From the NCBI GenBank assembly GCA_039636865.1, contig CP144172.1:496001-560000 (forward strand): DNA of 64,000 nt, read 5' to 3'. The notes beneath the pieces were generated by a model, which did no database searches, was not told the origin of the DNA, and was given only the letters and a program-made list of their open reading frames with translations. The position numbers were made by a program, and so were the translations under genes. This document shows positions 18,959 to 26,872 of this stretch, one piece after another; position 1 is the first letter of the stretch, and every line of letters starts with the position of its first letter. The stretch is from Dermatophilaceae bacterium Sec6.4. Lineage in GTDB: Bacteria; Actinomycetota; Actinomycetes; Actinomycetales; Dermatophilaceae.

Positions 18959-19537
18959 TCAGGCGACGGTGAGACCGAAGCTCTTGATAACGGCCGCCAG
19001 GCCGCCCGCATAGCCCTGACCGGTGGCGCGGAACTGCCAGTCGGTGCCTTCGCGCACGAGCTCACCGAAGAGCATTGCGGTTTCGGTGGAGTAGTCCTCG
19101 GCGAGGTCGTAGCGGACGATCTCGCGGTCGGACTTCGCGTCGACCATTCGGATGAACGCGTTCTGCACCTGTCCGAAGTTCTGGCCGCGTGCCTCGGCGT
19201 CGTGGATCGACACGACGAAGACGATCCGCTGGGCGTTCGCGGGCAGTGCCCCCAACTCGACCTTTACCGACTCGTCGTCCCCTTCGCCCTCCCCGGTGCG
19301 GTTGTCGCCCTCATGGACGATGGCGTCGCCTGGTGAGCGCAACTGACCGTAGAAGATGAACCACGAGTCGTCGATGCAACGCCCGCTGGCGTCACATACG
19401 AGGACCGAGGCGTCTAGGTCGAACTCGGCACCGGTCGTGGTGCGCGGATCCCATCCCAGCCCCGCCAGAACGGTGGTGAGTGTGGGGGCTTCCTTGGCGA
19501 GTGAAATCGCCCCGCCCTTGTTCAGTGAAATCGACAT
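18959..19537 (-). CDS. TerD family protein
   Basis: The 192-aa protein belongs to the TerD/TerE/CABP1 family of calcium-binding stress proteins linked to tellurite resistance and cell-surface stress. Characteristic parts are MSISLNKGG at the start, FDLDASVLVCDASGR, FIFYGQL, the ion-binding DNRTGEGEGDDE and FIRMVDA. The ATG at 19537 has an AAGGAG site 9 nt upstream; in-frame codons before it are not used. It is a single gene without other ter genes nearby. Confidence 0.92.
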   Translation of the reverse strand: MSISLNKGGAISLAKEAPTLTTVLAGLGWDPRTTTGAEFDLDASVLVCDASGRCIDDSWFIFYGQLRSPGDAIVHEGDNRTGEGEGDDESVKVELGALPANAQRIVFVVSIHDAEARGQNFGQVQNAFIRMVDAKSDREIVRYDLAEDYSTETAMLFGELVREGTDWQFRATGQGYAGGLAAVIKSFGLTVA

Positions 19538-19638
19538 GTGTAATGGATCTCCTTCGGCGATCAACGGAATCAACTCACCCTAGCTGTCAGCCCTGGGTGC
19601 CGTTGTTCGGGCGCCCGATGCACCAGGGCCGGTTACCT

Positions 19639-20967
19639 TCAGACCCCGGCGACCAGCCAGCGGTCGCTGCGTGCCCGGATCGACAGCAACGCGAGGCGGG
19701 CGAGCATGAAGAGGGAGAACCCGGCCCACAACACCATGACCGCTACGCGCGGCCCGTGTCCGGCCAGCGCGGCTGCCTGCTCATGGATGGCCACCGCCAG
19801 CGGGATGTACAGAGCGAGCAGCACGGTCTGAACGATGGCCAGCGCCCGCCCGTCGCCCGCTCCGATGAGGACGCCGTCCAGCACGAACACGACGCTGGCG
19901 ATCGGGGCTTGGAGCGCGATGACGAGAAGTGCCCCGCCGAGCGCGCTTCGAACCTGTGGTGCTGTGGTGAAGAGCAGCGGAAGCACCGTATGTGTCACGG
20001 CGAGCAGAGCTCCGGCGCCGACGCCTGCCGCGATGCTCCAGCGCACCATCAACCGGGTGCGGGAGCGAACCAGTGCGGTGTCCCCAGCCCCCAGGGCCGC
20101 GCCGGTCAGCGACTGAGCGGCGATCGCCAGGGCATCCAGCACGAACGCGAGGAACCCGAAGACGGTCATCGCGACCTGGTGGGCAGCCAGGGACGGAGGT
20201 CCGAGAGCGGCCGCGCACCAGGTCGTCAGGAGCAGGACAGCACGCAGCGACAGCGTGCGGATCAGCAGAGGCACGCCGTGCCGGGCGGCGCGCAGCACCC
20301 CGGCAGCCCTGGGGGACAGGTGCGCACCACTGTGCATTGCCCGATGTAGGACCACAGCGCTCAGACCTGCGGCCATCCCCCACTGCGCGATGACCGTGCC
20401 CCAGGCCGACCCGGCGATCCCGAGCCCGACCGGATAGACGAGCAGCAGGTTCAGGACCAGGTTGGCGGTGAAGCCGATCGTGGTCGCGACCAGGGGCGTG
20501 ATCGTGTCCTGGAAGCCACGCAGGACCCCGGTAGCTGCCAGGGCGACCAGCATGGCCGGGATGCCGAGCGCGCTGATCCGCAGATACACGGTGCCCTGTT
20601 GCAGGATCGCGGCGTCTGCGCCGAACACTCCACACAGCGGCCCAGCGAAGATCGCGACAGGGGCGGCCGTGAGGAGGCCGACGCCGACAGCGAGCCACAT
20701 CCCGTCCAGACCGGCGCCGAGAGCATCGTCCGGCCGCCCCGCTCCGACCCACCGCGCGACGAGAGAGGTGGTTCCGTAGGCGAGGAAAACGAAGATGTTG
20801 GCGGCGGTCAGTAGTACGGCGCTCGCCACCCCCAGGCCGGCCAGTGGGTCGATACCGAGGTGACCCACGATGGCGGAGTCGGCGAGCAGGAACAACGGCT
20901 CAGCGATCAGGGACAGCAGCGCCGGAACTGCCAGGCGCAGAATCGTCCTGGTGTCGCTGGACTGCAT
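19639..20967 (-). CDS. MATE family efflux transporter (DinF-like)
   Basis: The 442-aa protein has about twelve hydrophobic segments and the MATE pattern of two homologous halves (AVPALLSLIAEPLFLLADSA at residues about 11-30; AMTVFGFLAFVLDALAIAAQ in the second half). It probably exports cationic compounds using Na+ or H+. The ATG at 20967 (MQSSDTRTILRLAVP) is chosen because 48 further in-frame codons upstream cross the AT-richer intergenic region. Substrate unknown. Confidence 0.87.
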   Translation of the reverse strand: MQSSDTRTILRLAVPALLSLIAEPLFLLADSAIVGHLGIDPLAGLGVASAVLLTAANIFVFLAYGTTSLVARWVGAGRPDDALGAGLDGMWLAVGVGLLTAAPVAIFAGPLCGVFGADAAILQQGTVYLRISALGIPAMLVALAATGVLRGFQDTITPLVATTIGFTANLVLNLLLVYPVGLGIAGSAWGTVIAQWGMAAGLSAVVLHRAMHSGAHLSPRAAGVLRAARHGVPLLIRTLSLRAVLLLTTWCAAALGPPSLAAHQVAMTVFGFLAFVLDALAIAAQSLTGAALGAGDTALVRSRTRLMVRWSIAAGVGAGALLAVTHTVLPLLFTTAPQVRSALGGALLVIALQAPIASVVFVLDGVLIGAGDGRALAIVQTVLLALYIPLAVAIHEQAAALAGHGPRVAVMVLWAGFSLFMLARLALLSIRARSDRWLVAGV

Positions 20968-21316
20968 GAATGACAGCCTACGAGACTCCAACTGTCCACA
21001 ATGTAAGACGATCGGGTGAGCCAATATCAAATGGTCGAAGTGAGATGCTTTGAAAACCAATATAAATGGCTGTGGGCCCGCTATTCCAGGGATTGGTAAC
21101 GGAATGATCACGGCGAGTTGGTCTACTCAGCCGCGGCTCAGCGTTGGTGAGATATGCCTCACCGACCTGGGTAGATTTCCCTCTGGCCCGATCTGGTGCA
21201 TAGTCGTTGTGCCGCGGTTCAGTACGGGGGTTCTGAGCACGGCACACCGGACGCCCACGGGCGTAAGTGCGTGATCGTCCGGCCGCCTGTCGCCGACCGT
21301 TGAAGGATTGTCCTCC
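20968..21316. other. Intergenic leader of first NlpC/P60 gene
   Basis: These 349 bases separate the divergent MATE and NlpC/P60 genes. The part near 21020-21075 is AT-rich for this genome and may hold promoters. A hairpin at about 21246-21282 (CCGGAC/GTCCGG with an inner GCC/GGC stem) lies just upstream of the gene. The location is one where c-di-AMP (ydaO-type) riboswitches occur in actinobacteria, but I do not see that consensus. Confidence 0.4.
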
Positions 21317-22033
21317 ATGGGTTCCTACGCCCCCCGCCACTTGCAGAACGAGCCGAACCGAGTGTTCGCCGCCATCTCCCGCCGCGGTGCCGCCATCGGC
21401 ATCGGTGCGGCCGTGATCGTGCCGAGTCTGGTCGCAGCAGACCTGGTGACCGCCACCTCCGCCTCTGCGTCCACCAACGTCGTCGTGCTGCACAGCGGTT
21501 CGACCGGGTACTACGTGAAGGTGGTGCAGAAGCGGCTGAACATCCCGCAGACCTCGCGGTTCGATGCTCGAACTCTGCACGCCGTCAAGAACTTCCAGCG
21601 GATGAGGCATCTCGCGCGCGATGGTTACGTCGGGCCGAATACCTGGCGGGCGCTCGGCGGCTTCCCGGGCGCACCGACCGCGAGCAAGCCCAGTAGTCCG
21701 GCCGCCACCTCGAATGTGGTCACCATTGCAAAGCGTTACACCGGTGTTCCCTACGTCTGGGGTGGTTCCACCCCCCGAGGCTTCGACTGCTCCGGATTCA
21801 CCTCCTATGTCTACCGCCAGGTCGGGCGCTCGCTGCCGCGCACCGCTGACCAGCAGGCAGGGGCCACCAAACGCGTCTCCACCCCCAGGCCCGGCGACCT
21901 CGTCTTCTTCGGCTATCCCGCTCACCACGTCGGTATCTATGTCGGAAACAACCAGATCATCGACTCGGCGAAGCCGGGAACGCGCGTTCACGTGCATCAG
22001 ATCTGGGGCTCGCACTACTTCGGTCGTGTCTGA
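21317..22033 (+). CDS. Secreted NlpC/P60 peptidoglycan hydrolase with one PG-binding domain
   Basis: The 238-aa protein has a signal sequence (GAAIGIGAAVIVPSLVAA), a peptidoglycan_binding_1-type domain (about 53-112, ending YVGPNTWRALGG) and a C-terminal NlpC/P60 cysteine peptidase. The catalytic Cys is C158 in FDCSGF, and the His lies in HHVGIYVG. It would cleave D-gamma-glutamyl-diaminopimelate-type bonds during cell-wall turnover. The ATG at 21317 has GAAGGA 9 nt upstream; a TTG three codons earlier would sit on that site. A paralogue lies immediately downstream. Confidence 0.9.
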   Translation: MGSYAPRHLQNEPNRVFAAISRRGAAIGIGAAVIVPSLVAADLVTATSASASTNVVVLHSGSTGYYVKVVQKRLNIPQTSRFDARTLHAVKNFQRMRHLARDGYVGPNTWRALGGFPGAPTASKPSSPAATSNVVTIAKRYTGVPYVWGGSTPRGFDCSGFTSYVYRQVGRSLPRTADQQAGATKRVSTPRPGDLVFFGYPAHHVGIYVGNNQIIDSAKPGTRVHVHQIWGSHYFGRV

Positions 22034-22056
22034 GTCACAGTTCTTCACACTCACCG

Positions 22057-22090
22057 AAAAGCCCGACCCTCACGGGGGTCGGGCTTTTTT
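22057..22090 (+). terminator. Intrinsic terminator of NlpC/P60 gene
   Basis: The stem GCCCGACCC / GGGTCGGGC with a short loop is flanked by AAAA and TTTTTT. It is a textbook Rho-independent terminator 25 nt after the stop codon. Confidence 0.93.
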
Positions 22091-22485
22091 CGTGACGTGC
22101 TGTGGGGTAGCGCGGGGCGCTACTGGTGGGGTTCTGTCGTGGTTCATCTCACGATGCGGACATCTTCCACATCGAATTTCGCTCGGCGTTTTGTTCGAAA
22201 AGGACTCGTTCCGATTGCGTGGCTATTTTTTCCATCAACCGCAAAGCGCCGCAATATGGGCAAATGTGACGAAGCACACCCGTGTAAGTCACATCGACGT
22301 AATTTAACCCTCGAACATATGTTTTATGAGTCCCAGATTTCTCATCTTTCGCACCAGCCCCAAATTCGGCATAGTCCAGGTGTCGCGCTCGCAGGCGACC
22401 GCCAGCGGTGAGCGATATCGCGCAGAGAGTTGCTTGCTGCCGCGCGGCGTCCCCGACGCGTGGTCCGATGCCATGAGAGGTACCG
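22091..22485. other. AT-rich upstream region of second NlpC/P60 gene
   Basis: These 395 bases contain no credible gene. The stretch 22150-22370 is clearly AT-richer than the genome and includes TTTTTT and TAATTTAA runs, a likely promoter/regulatory region. It holds the palindrome described separately and a GAGAGGT ribosome binding site just before the ATG at 22486. Confidence 0.5.
22264..22294. promoter_or_regulatory. Nested palindrome with CRP/GlxR-like half-sites
   Basis: ATGTGAC (22264-22270) and GTCACAT (22288-22294) form an inverted repeat that encloses ACAC-CC-GTGT. TGTGA/TCACA are the half-sites of CRP/GlxR regulators, but the spacing (17 nt) is not the canonical 6 nt. It may be a hairpin or a two-site operator. 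Confidence 0.35.
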
Positions 22486-23505
22486 ATGACGACGACACTC
22501 AGCCCGAGGCACATGAAGCGCCGGCCAGGAATGGCCGCCACGCTCCGCCCCGCCCTGACGTCACGCACGACGATGGTTGTCGGGGGTGTGGCGGTAACAG
22601 TCGCTTCCGTGGGTGGGGTGGCCCTCGCCGGTCCCGCCATGGCAGCACCCACCCAGACCGATGTGGTTGTTCTGCAGTACGGCTCGAGCGGGTCGCTGGT
22701 GAAGGTGGCGCAGCAGCGCCTCGGCGGACTCACGGTCGACGGACAGTTCGGCCCCGCCACCCAGCAGGGCGTCACGTCGTTTCAGGCGCGTAAGGGGTTG
22801 GCGACCGATGGTGTCGTGGGACCGCTGACCTGGGCCGCCCTAGGTGGCTTCCCCGGTACCTCTGCCGGGCCCACCCCGCCGCCCCCGCCGCCCCCGCCTA
22901 CCTGCAGCGTGAAGGTGCTGCGTTACGGCGCATCGGGGCCGCTCGTCAGCGTTCTGCAGCAGCGGGTCGGAGTTTCCAGCGACGGACAGTTCGGACCGGC
23001 AACCCTCGGCGCCGTCAAGTCTTACCAGACCAGCAACGGCATCACCGCTGACGGCAGTGGTGTCGTCGGTGCAGCCACCTGGCGCGCTCTCGGCGGGATG
23101 CCCTGCAACGTCGCACCCACCCCGCCGGCACCGCCTGCGGGCGGTAGTGGGCCATCGACGCCGACCACCGCGAAACTCGCCGAGGTGGTGCGCGTAGCCC
23201 AGCAGTACCTCGGCGTGCCCTACGTATGGGGCGGTACCACCCCGAGTGGTTTCGACTGCTCTGGTCTGACCCAGTACGTCTACGCCAAAGTCGGACTGAC
23301 CCTGCCCCGCACGTCGCAGGCACAACAGGCGTATGCGACACCGACGACGTCGCCCGTGCCAGGTGATCTCATCTTCTTCGGCTACCCGGCCTCCCACGAG
23401 GGGATCTACATCGGTGGTGGCAAGATGATCGCCGCACCGAGACCTGGCCTCCAGGTCCGCATCCAGGACTACTACAACCCGACCGGGTTCGGCACCCTGC
23501 GGTAG
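22486..23505 (+). CDS. Secreted NlpC/P60 peptidoglycan hydrolase with two PG-binding domains
   Basis: This 339-aa paralogue of the preceding gene has a signal peptide (VVGGVAVTVASVGGVALAG), two peptidoglycan_binding_1 domains (about 60-122 and 143-207) separated by a poly-Pro linker, a second Pro/Gly linker, and an NlpC/P60 domain with catalytic C258 (FDCSGL) and a His in SHEGIYIG. The duplicated binding domain suggests tighter or different wall targeting. The ATG has a GAGAGGT site 4 nt upstream. Confidence 0.92.
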   Translation: MTTTLSPRHMKRRPGMAATLRPALTSRTTMVVGGVAVTVASVGGVALAGPAMAAPTQTDVVVLQYGSSGSLVKVAQQRLGGLTVDGQFGPATQQGVTSFQARKGLATDGVVGPLTWAALGGFPGTSAGPTPPPPPPPPTCSVKVLRYGASGPLVSVLQQRVGVSSDGQFGPATLGAVKSYQTSNGITADGSGVVGAATWRALGGMPCNVAPTPPAPPAGGSGPSTPTTAKLAEVVRVAQQYLGVPYVWGGTTPSGFDCSGLTQYVYAKVGLTLPRTSQAQQAYATPTTSPVPGDLIFFGYPASHEGIYIGGGKMIAAPRPGLQVRIQDYYNPTGFGTLR

Positions 23506-23597
23506 AGCTCCCTGCGCGATCGGCAGGTACACCCGGTCCCCGACACGTCCACAGCGGTCGTGCGCTCTCAGTGAGCGTCCGGCCGCTGTTCGGTTCT

Positions 23598-23781
23598 TGT
23601 GGACAGTGATGCTCACAACCTGGACGAAGCTGGAAGAACTTCTTATCCACCTGCGGTGGACGGCATATCCGCTGGTCCTCCTGGTTTCAAAGGATTCGCC
23701 GCACCTTGTCCACAGGGTCATCCACAACCTGTGCACATCCAGTTGCTGCTGTTTCCCCAGGTTGCCCACACGTTGTCCGCA
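23598..23781. promoter_or_regulatory. DnaA-box cluster upstream of dnaB
   Basis: Six 9-mers match the actinobacterial DnaA box TTGTCCACA (or TTATCCACA) at eight or nine positions: 23598-23606 (minus strand, CTGTCCACA), 23643-23651 (TTATCCACC), 23706-23714 (perfect TTGTCCACA), 23718-23726 (TCATCCACA), 23762-23770 (TTGCCCACA) and 23773-23781 (TTGTCCGCA). All but one share an orientation. The cluster lies 200-390 nt before dnaB and tens of kilobases from the expected oriC. No long AT-rich unwinding element is seen, so a DnaA-titration site or DnaA control of dnaB is likelier than an origin. Confidence 0.7.
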
Positions 23782-23873
23782 GGAGCGTCGTCAGCGCTTT
23801 GGCATGTCGCGACGTAGCGATCTAGCGTAGGGCAACCGCGCCGCATTCGATGGCGCACATCCGGTCCTCGAAT

Positions 23874-23896
23874 GCAGCACAACGCTGTTGTGCTGC
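23874..23896. promoter_or_regulatory. Inverted repeat in the dnaB leader
   Basis: GCAGCACAA and TTGTGCTGC form a perfect 9-bp inverted repeat with a 5-nt loop (CGCTG), about 90 nt before the dnaB start. It could be a regulator site or an mRNA hairpin; no U tract follows. Confidence 0.5.
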
Positions 23897-23983
23897 AACC
23901 ATGCGCGTCGCGTCCACGCTGCGTTGTCGGTGCCGAGTGCTGTGATCAGGGTCAGTGCATGACTGCCGAGAGAAGGGGTGCGA

Positions 23984-25360
23984 GTGTCGATCGCAGAGCT
24001 CGAGGGCGCGTTCAGCGGTGGCCGCAACGGGTCGCAGGACGGTCTGGTGCCACCGCAGGATCTCCATGCCGAGCAATCGGTGCTGGGCGGCATGATGCTC
24101 AGCAAGGACGCGATCGCTGACGCCGCTGAAGCAGTGCGTGGTACCGATTTCTACCGGCCCGCTCACGAGGCCATCTACGAAGCGATCATCGATCTGTACG
24201 GTCGTGGTGAACCGGCTGACGCGATCACCGTCGCGGATGAGCTGGGCAAGCGTGGCGAGTTGAGTCGCATCGGTGGACAGGCCTACCTGCACGAGTTGAT
24301 CCAATCGGTCCCTACGGCCGCCAATGCGGGCTACTACGCCGCGATCGTGGCCGAGCGCGCCGTCCTGCGTCGGTTGGTCGATGCGGGCACCCGCATCACC
24401 CAGATGGGGTATGCCAGCGGCGGCGGGTCAGTGGTCGATGTCATCAACGAAGCCCAGGCCGAGATCTTCAAAGTCACCGGCAGCAAAGAGAAAGAGGACT
24501 ACGTCAAGCTCGGCGCGGTCATCGAGGACACGGCCGATGAGATCGAGGCCGCCAGCAGCACAGCGGGCCAACTGACAGGCGTACCGACGGGGTTCACCGA
24601 TCTGGACCAGCTGACCAACGGTTTGCACGGTGGTCAGATGATCGTCATCGCCGCGCGGCCTGCTGTCGGCAAGTCCACCCTGGGTCTGGACATCGCGCGC
24701 GCAGCCTCGATCAAGCACGGCATGACGTCGATCGTCTTCAGTCTGGAAATGAGCCGCTCAGAGATCTCGATGCGGTTGTTGTCGGCCGAGGCGAACATCC
24801 AGCTGCAGCACATGCGCAAGGGATCGATGCGCGATGAGGACTGGACCAAGATGGCCTCCACGATGGGCCGGATCGCCGATGCGCCCTTGTTCATCGACGA
24901 CTCGCCCAACATGTCGTTGATGGAGATTCGTTCCAAATGTCGCCGGCTCAAGGAGCGCGAGAATCTCAAACTCGTGGTTATCGACTATCTGCAGCTGATG
25001 AGCAGCGGTAAGCGGGTCGAGTCACGCCAGCAGGAGGTCTCAGAATTCTCGCGTGCGTTGAAGTTGCTCGCGAAGGAGCTGATGGTGCCGGTGATCGCCA
25101 TCTCGCAGCTGAACCGTGGACCGGAGCAGCGGACTGACAAGAAACCGATGATGAGTGACCTGCGTGAGTCCGGATCGATCGAGCAGGACGCGGACATGGT
25201 GATCCTGCTGCACCGCGACGATGCTTTCAATCGTGACTCGGACCGGCCCGGTGAGGCCGACCTGATCGTGGCCAAGCACCGAAACGGTCCGACCGACACG
25301 ATCGGTCTGGCGTTCCAAGGTCATTACAGTCGCTTCACCAATATGGCCAAGGAGTTCTAA
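23984..25360 (+). CDS. dnaB: Replicative DNA helicase DnaB
   Basis: The 458-aa hexameric helicase unwinds the fork. The N-terminal domain starts PPQDLHAEQSVLGGMML, and the RecA-like core has Walker A ARPAVGKST (K230), Walker B LVVIDYLQLM, and the AISQLNRGPEQR and DLRESGSIEQDADMV motifs. No intein interrupts the sites where actinobacterial DnaB inteins insert. I use the GTG at 23984 (MSIAELEG), 7 nt after AAGG; the GTG two codons earlier is too close to the ribosome binding site. Confidence 0.96.
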   Translation: MSIAELEGAFSGGRNGSQDGLVPPQDLHAEQSVLGGMMLSKDAIADAAEAVRGTDFYRPAHEAIYEAIIDLYGRGEPADAITVADELGKRGELSRIGGQAYLHELIQSVPTAANAGYYAAIVAERAVLRRLVDAGTRITQMGYASGGGSVVDVINEAQAEIFKVTGSKEKEDYVKLGAVIEDTADEIEAASSTAGQLTGVPTGFTDLDQLTNGLHGGQMIVIAARPAVGKSTLGLDIARAASIKHGMTSIVFSLEMSRSEISMRLLSAEANIQLQHMRKGSMRDEDWTKMASTMGRIADAPLFIDDSPNMSLMEIRSKCRRLKERENLKLVVIDYLQLMSSGKRVESRQQEVSEFSRALKLLAKELMVPVIAISQLNRGPEQRTDKKPMMSDLRESGSIEQDADMVILLHRDDAFNRDSDRPGEADLIVAKHRNGPTDTIGLAFQGHYSRFTNMAKEF

Positions 25361-25473
25361 ACACTCCCGCTGGCGATATATACACACGGCCGCCGACACG
25401 ATGTGTATCGACAACCTGCGCTCTCAGGGAACCTCCAGCCAGTCTCAAGATCTACTCAGGCTCTCGCGGCAGC

Positions 25474-26844
25474 ATGATCCTTAGATGCAAGGACGCGTCG
25501 GGGAGCTGGGAACAAGTGTTTGAACCAAATAGCACGGTAGTGGTGTGGGCGTTGTGGGGCCTCGCCGTTCTGGGGGTTATCGGGATTTGTTGGCTCTGGC
25601 CGCGGTTGGCAAACCGTGGAGTGACACCCGTACTGGGTAGAGCGCTCTCTCAGGTTGTCGCATCAACGCTCGTGGTGCTGGCCGTCGGGGGCTTGTTGAA
25701 CCAGCAGAATGGCTGGTACGGCAGTTGGACCGACCTCGGGAACGACATCCTGGGCAATCCACCTGTCATAGCCCACCAGGCACTCAGGGGTCATCTGCAG
25801 TACACCCAGCACTTCGATTCTCAGGCCGCTCGTAGGACAGACCAACGGGCGCAGCAGAGGTTCGGGGTGGAACGCGCAACGTTCCAACGCACCCTGGGTC
25901 TGCACACCAAGTCCAACGCGCAAGGTCAGGCGCAAGGTCAGTATGTTTCCGTGGTGGTGCCCGGACTCGGACTCACCGGGCGAAAGGATGCGGGCAAGGT
26001 CACAGTGTGGCTTCCGCCGTCCTACGCCACCGGCTCGCAGAGCACCACCTACCCGGTGATCGAGGCGTTTTCTGGTATCTCTGGAAGCCCTCGCGACTAT
26101 CAGACGAAGGTCAAGTTCCAGGACATCATCGCAATGGAGCACCAACGGTTCGGATTGGTCGAACCGATCGTGATCATCCCTGACTACAACCCCTCGGCCC
26201 TGGACACGGAGTGCGTCAACTCCCCTGGGGTCCCGATGGAGACCTGGGTGACCCAGACCATCCCGACCTGGGTGCTGCATCACCTGCGGGCCCGGCCGGA
26301 CCGGGGATCATGGGCGGCGCTGGGGTACAGCGCGGGCGCGTTCTGCGCAGAGGTGAGCGCCGTGCTGAACCCACAGCAGTACGGTGCGCTGCTGATCTTC
26401 GGTGGATACAACCACCCGGAATGGGGCAGTTGGTTGCCGTTCGGCAAGCTGTCCGCGTGGCCGGAGAGGTACAACATCCTGAAGGATCTGCGGGTGTCGC
26501 CGCCACCTATCGACGTATGGATCGAACAGTCGGAAGCGGATCCGGAATCGTTGGGGGAGGCGAAGCACTTCATCCAAGCCGTGCGTGCGCCGACCTCGGT
26601 CACGACGATCGCGCTGAAAGGTGCCGGGCACCGGTTCGATGTGTGGAGAGGTGTGATGCCCGACGCCCTGAAGTGGTTGGCGAAGTCCGAACCGGCGTTC
26701 CAATCCCGCGTCGTGCCCCCTGACGTACGACTCCCCTCCGCCAGCCCGGTGCACCCGTCGGCTACGGCGCCACCTGCTCCCCCCAGTAAACCCGGTCCCA
26801 CTCCGAGTAACGACCCCACGTCGTCGGCGCCCTATCCGGCCTGA
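25474..26844 (+). CDS. Membrane-anchored esterase (alpha/beta hydrolase)
   Basis: The 456-aa protein has two N-terminal transmembrane helices (about 23-43 and 57-75) and an extracytoplasmic esterase D/antigen-85-like domain. The nucleophile is in ALGYSAGAFC, a probable acid in EQSEAD and the His in GAGHRFDVW. The tail is Pro/Ser/Thr-rich. Family members act on envelope lipids or sugars, but the substrate is unknown here. The ATG at 25474 has a weak ribosome binding site; a GTG at 25516 behind GGGAG is an alternative start. Confidence 0.8.
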   Translation: MILRCKDASGSWEQVFEPNSTVVVWALWGLAVLGVIGICWLWPRLANRGVTPVLGRALSQVVASTLVVLAVGGLLNQQNGWYGSWTDLGNDILGNPPVIAHQALRGHLQYTQHFDSQAARRTDQRAQQRFGVERATFQRTLGLHTKSNAQGQAQGQYVSVVVPGLGLTGRKDAGKVTVWLPPSYATGSQSTTYPVIEAFSGISGSPRDYQTKVKFQDIIAMEHQRFGLVEPIVIIPDYNPSALDTECVNSPGVPMETWVTQTIPTWVLHHLRARPDRGSWAALGYSAGAFCAEVSAVLNPQQYGALLIFGGYNHPEWGSWLPFGKLSAWPERYNILKDLRVSPPPIDVWIEQSEADPESLGEAKHFIQAVRAPTSVTTIALKGAGHRFDVWRGVMPDALKWLAKSEPAFQSRVVPPDVRLPSASPVHPSATAPPAPPSKPGPTPSNDPTSSAPYPA

Positions 26845-26872
26845 GGTACGAGGCGAAAACAGTATTGCGGGG

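Noticed and set aside
21180..21316. c-di-AMP (ydaO-type) riboswitch before the NlpC/P60 gene
   Set aside because: The genomic context fits, but the conserved core segments of that riboswitch could not be found by eye.
22264..22294. Canonical CRP/GlxR operator
   Set aside because: The half-sites are present, but the 17-nt spacing differs from the canonical 6 nt, so only a tentative palindrome is reported.
23598..23781. Chromosomal replication origin (oriC)
   Set aside because: DnaA boxes are present, but dnaA and dnaN are absent, no AT-rich unwinding element is seen, and sigM/murJ synteny puts the origin off the left edge.
23984..25360. Intein in DnaB
   Set aside because: The Walker A and GSIEQDADM regions are continuous and the length is normal for DnaB.
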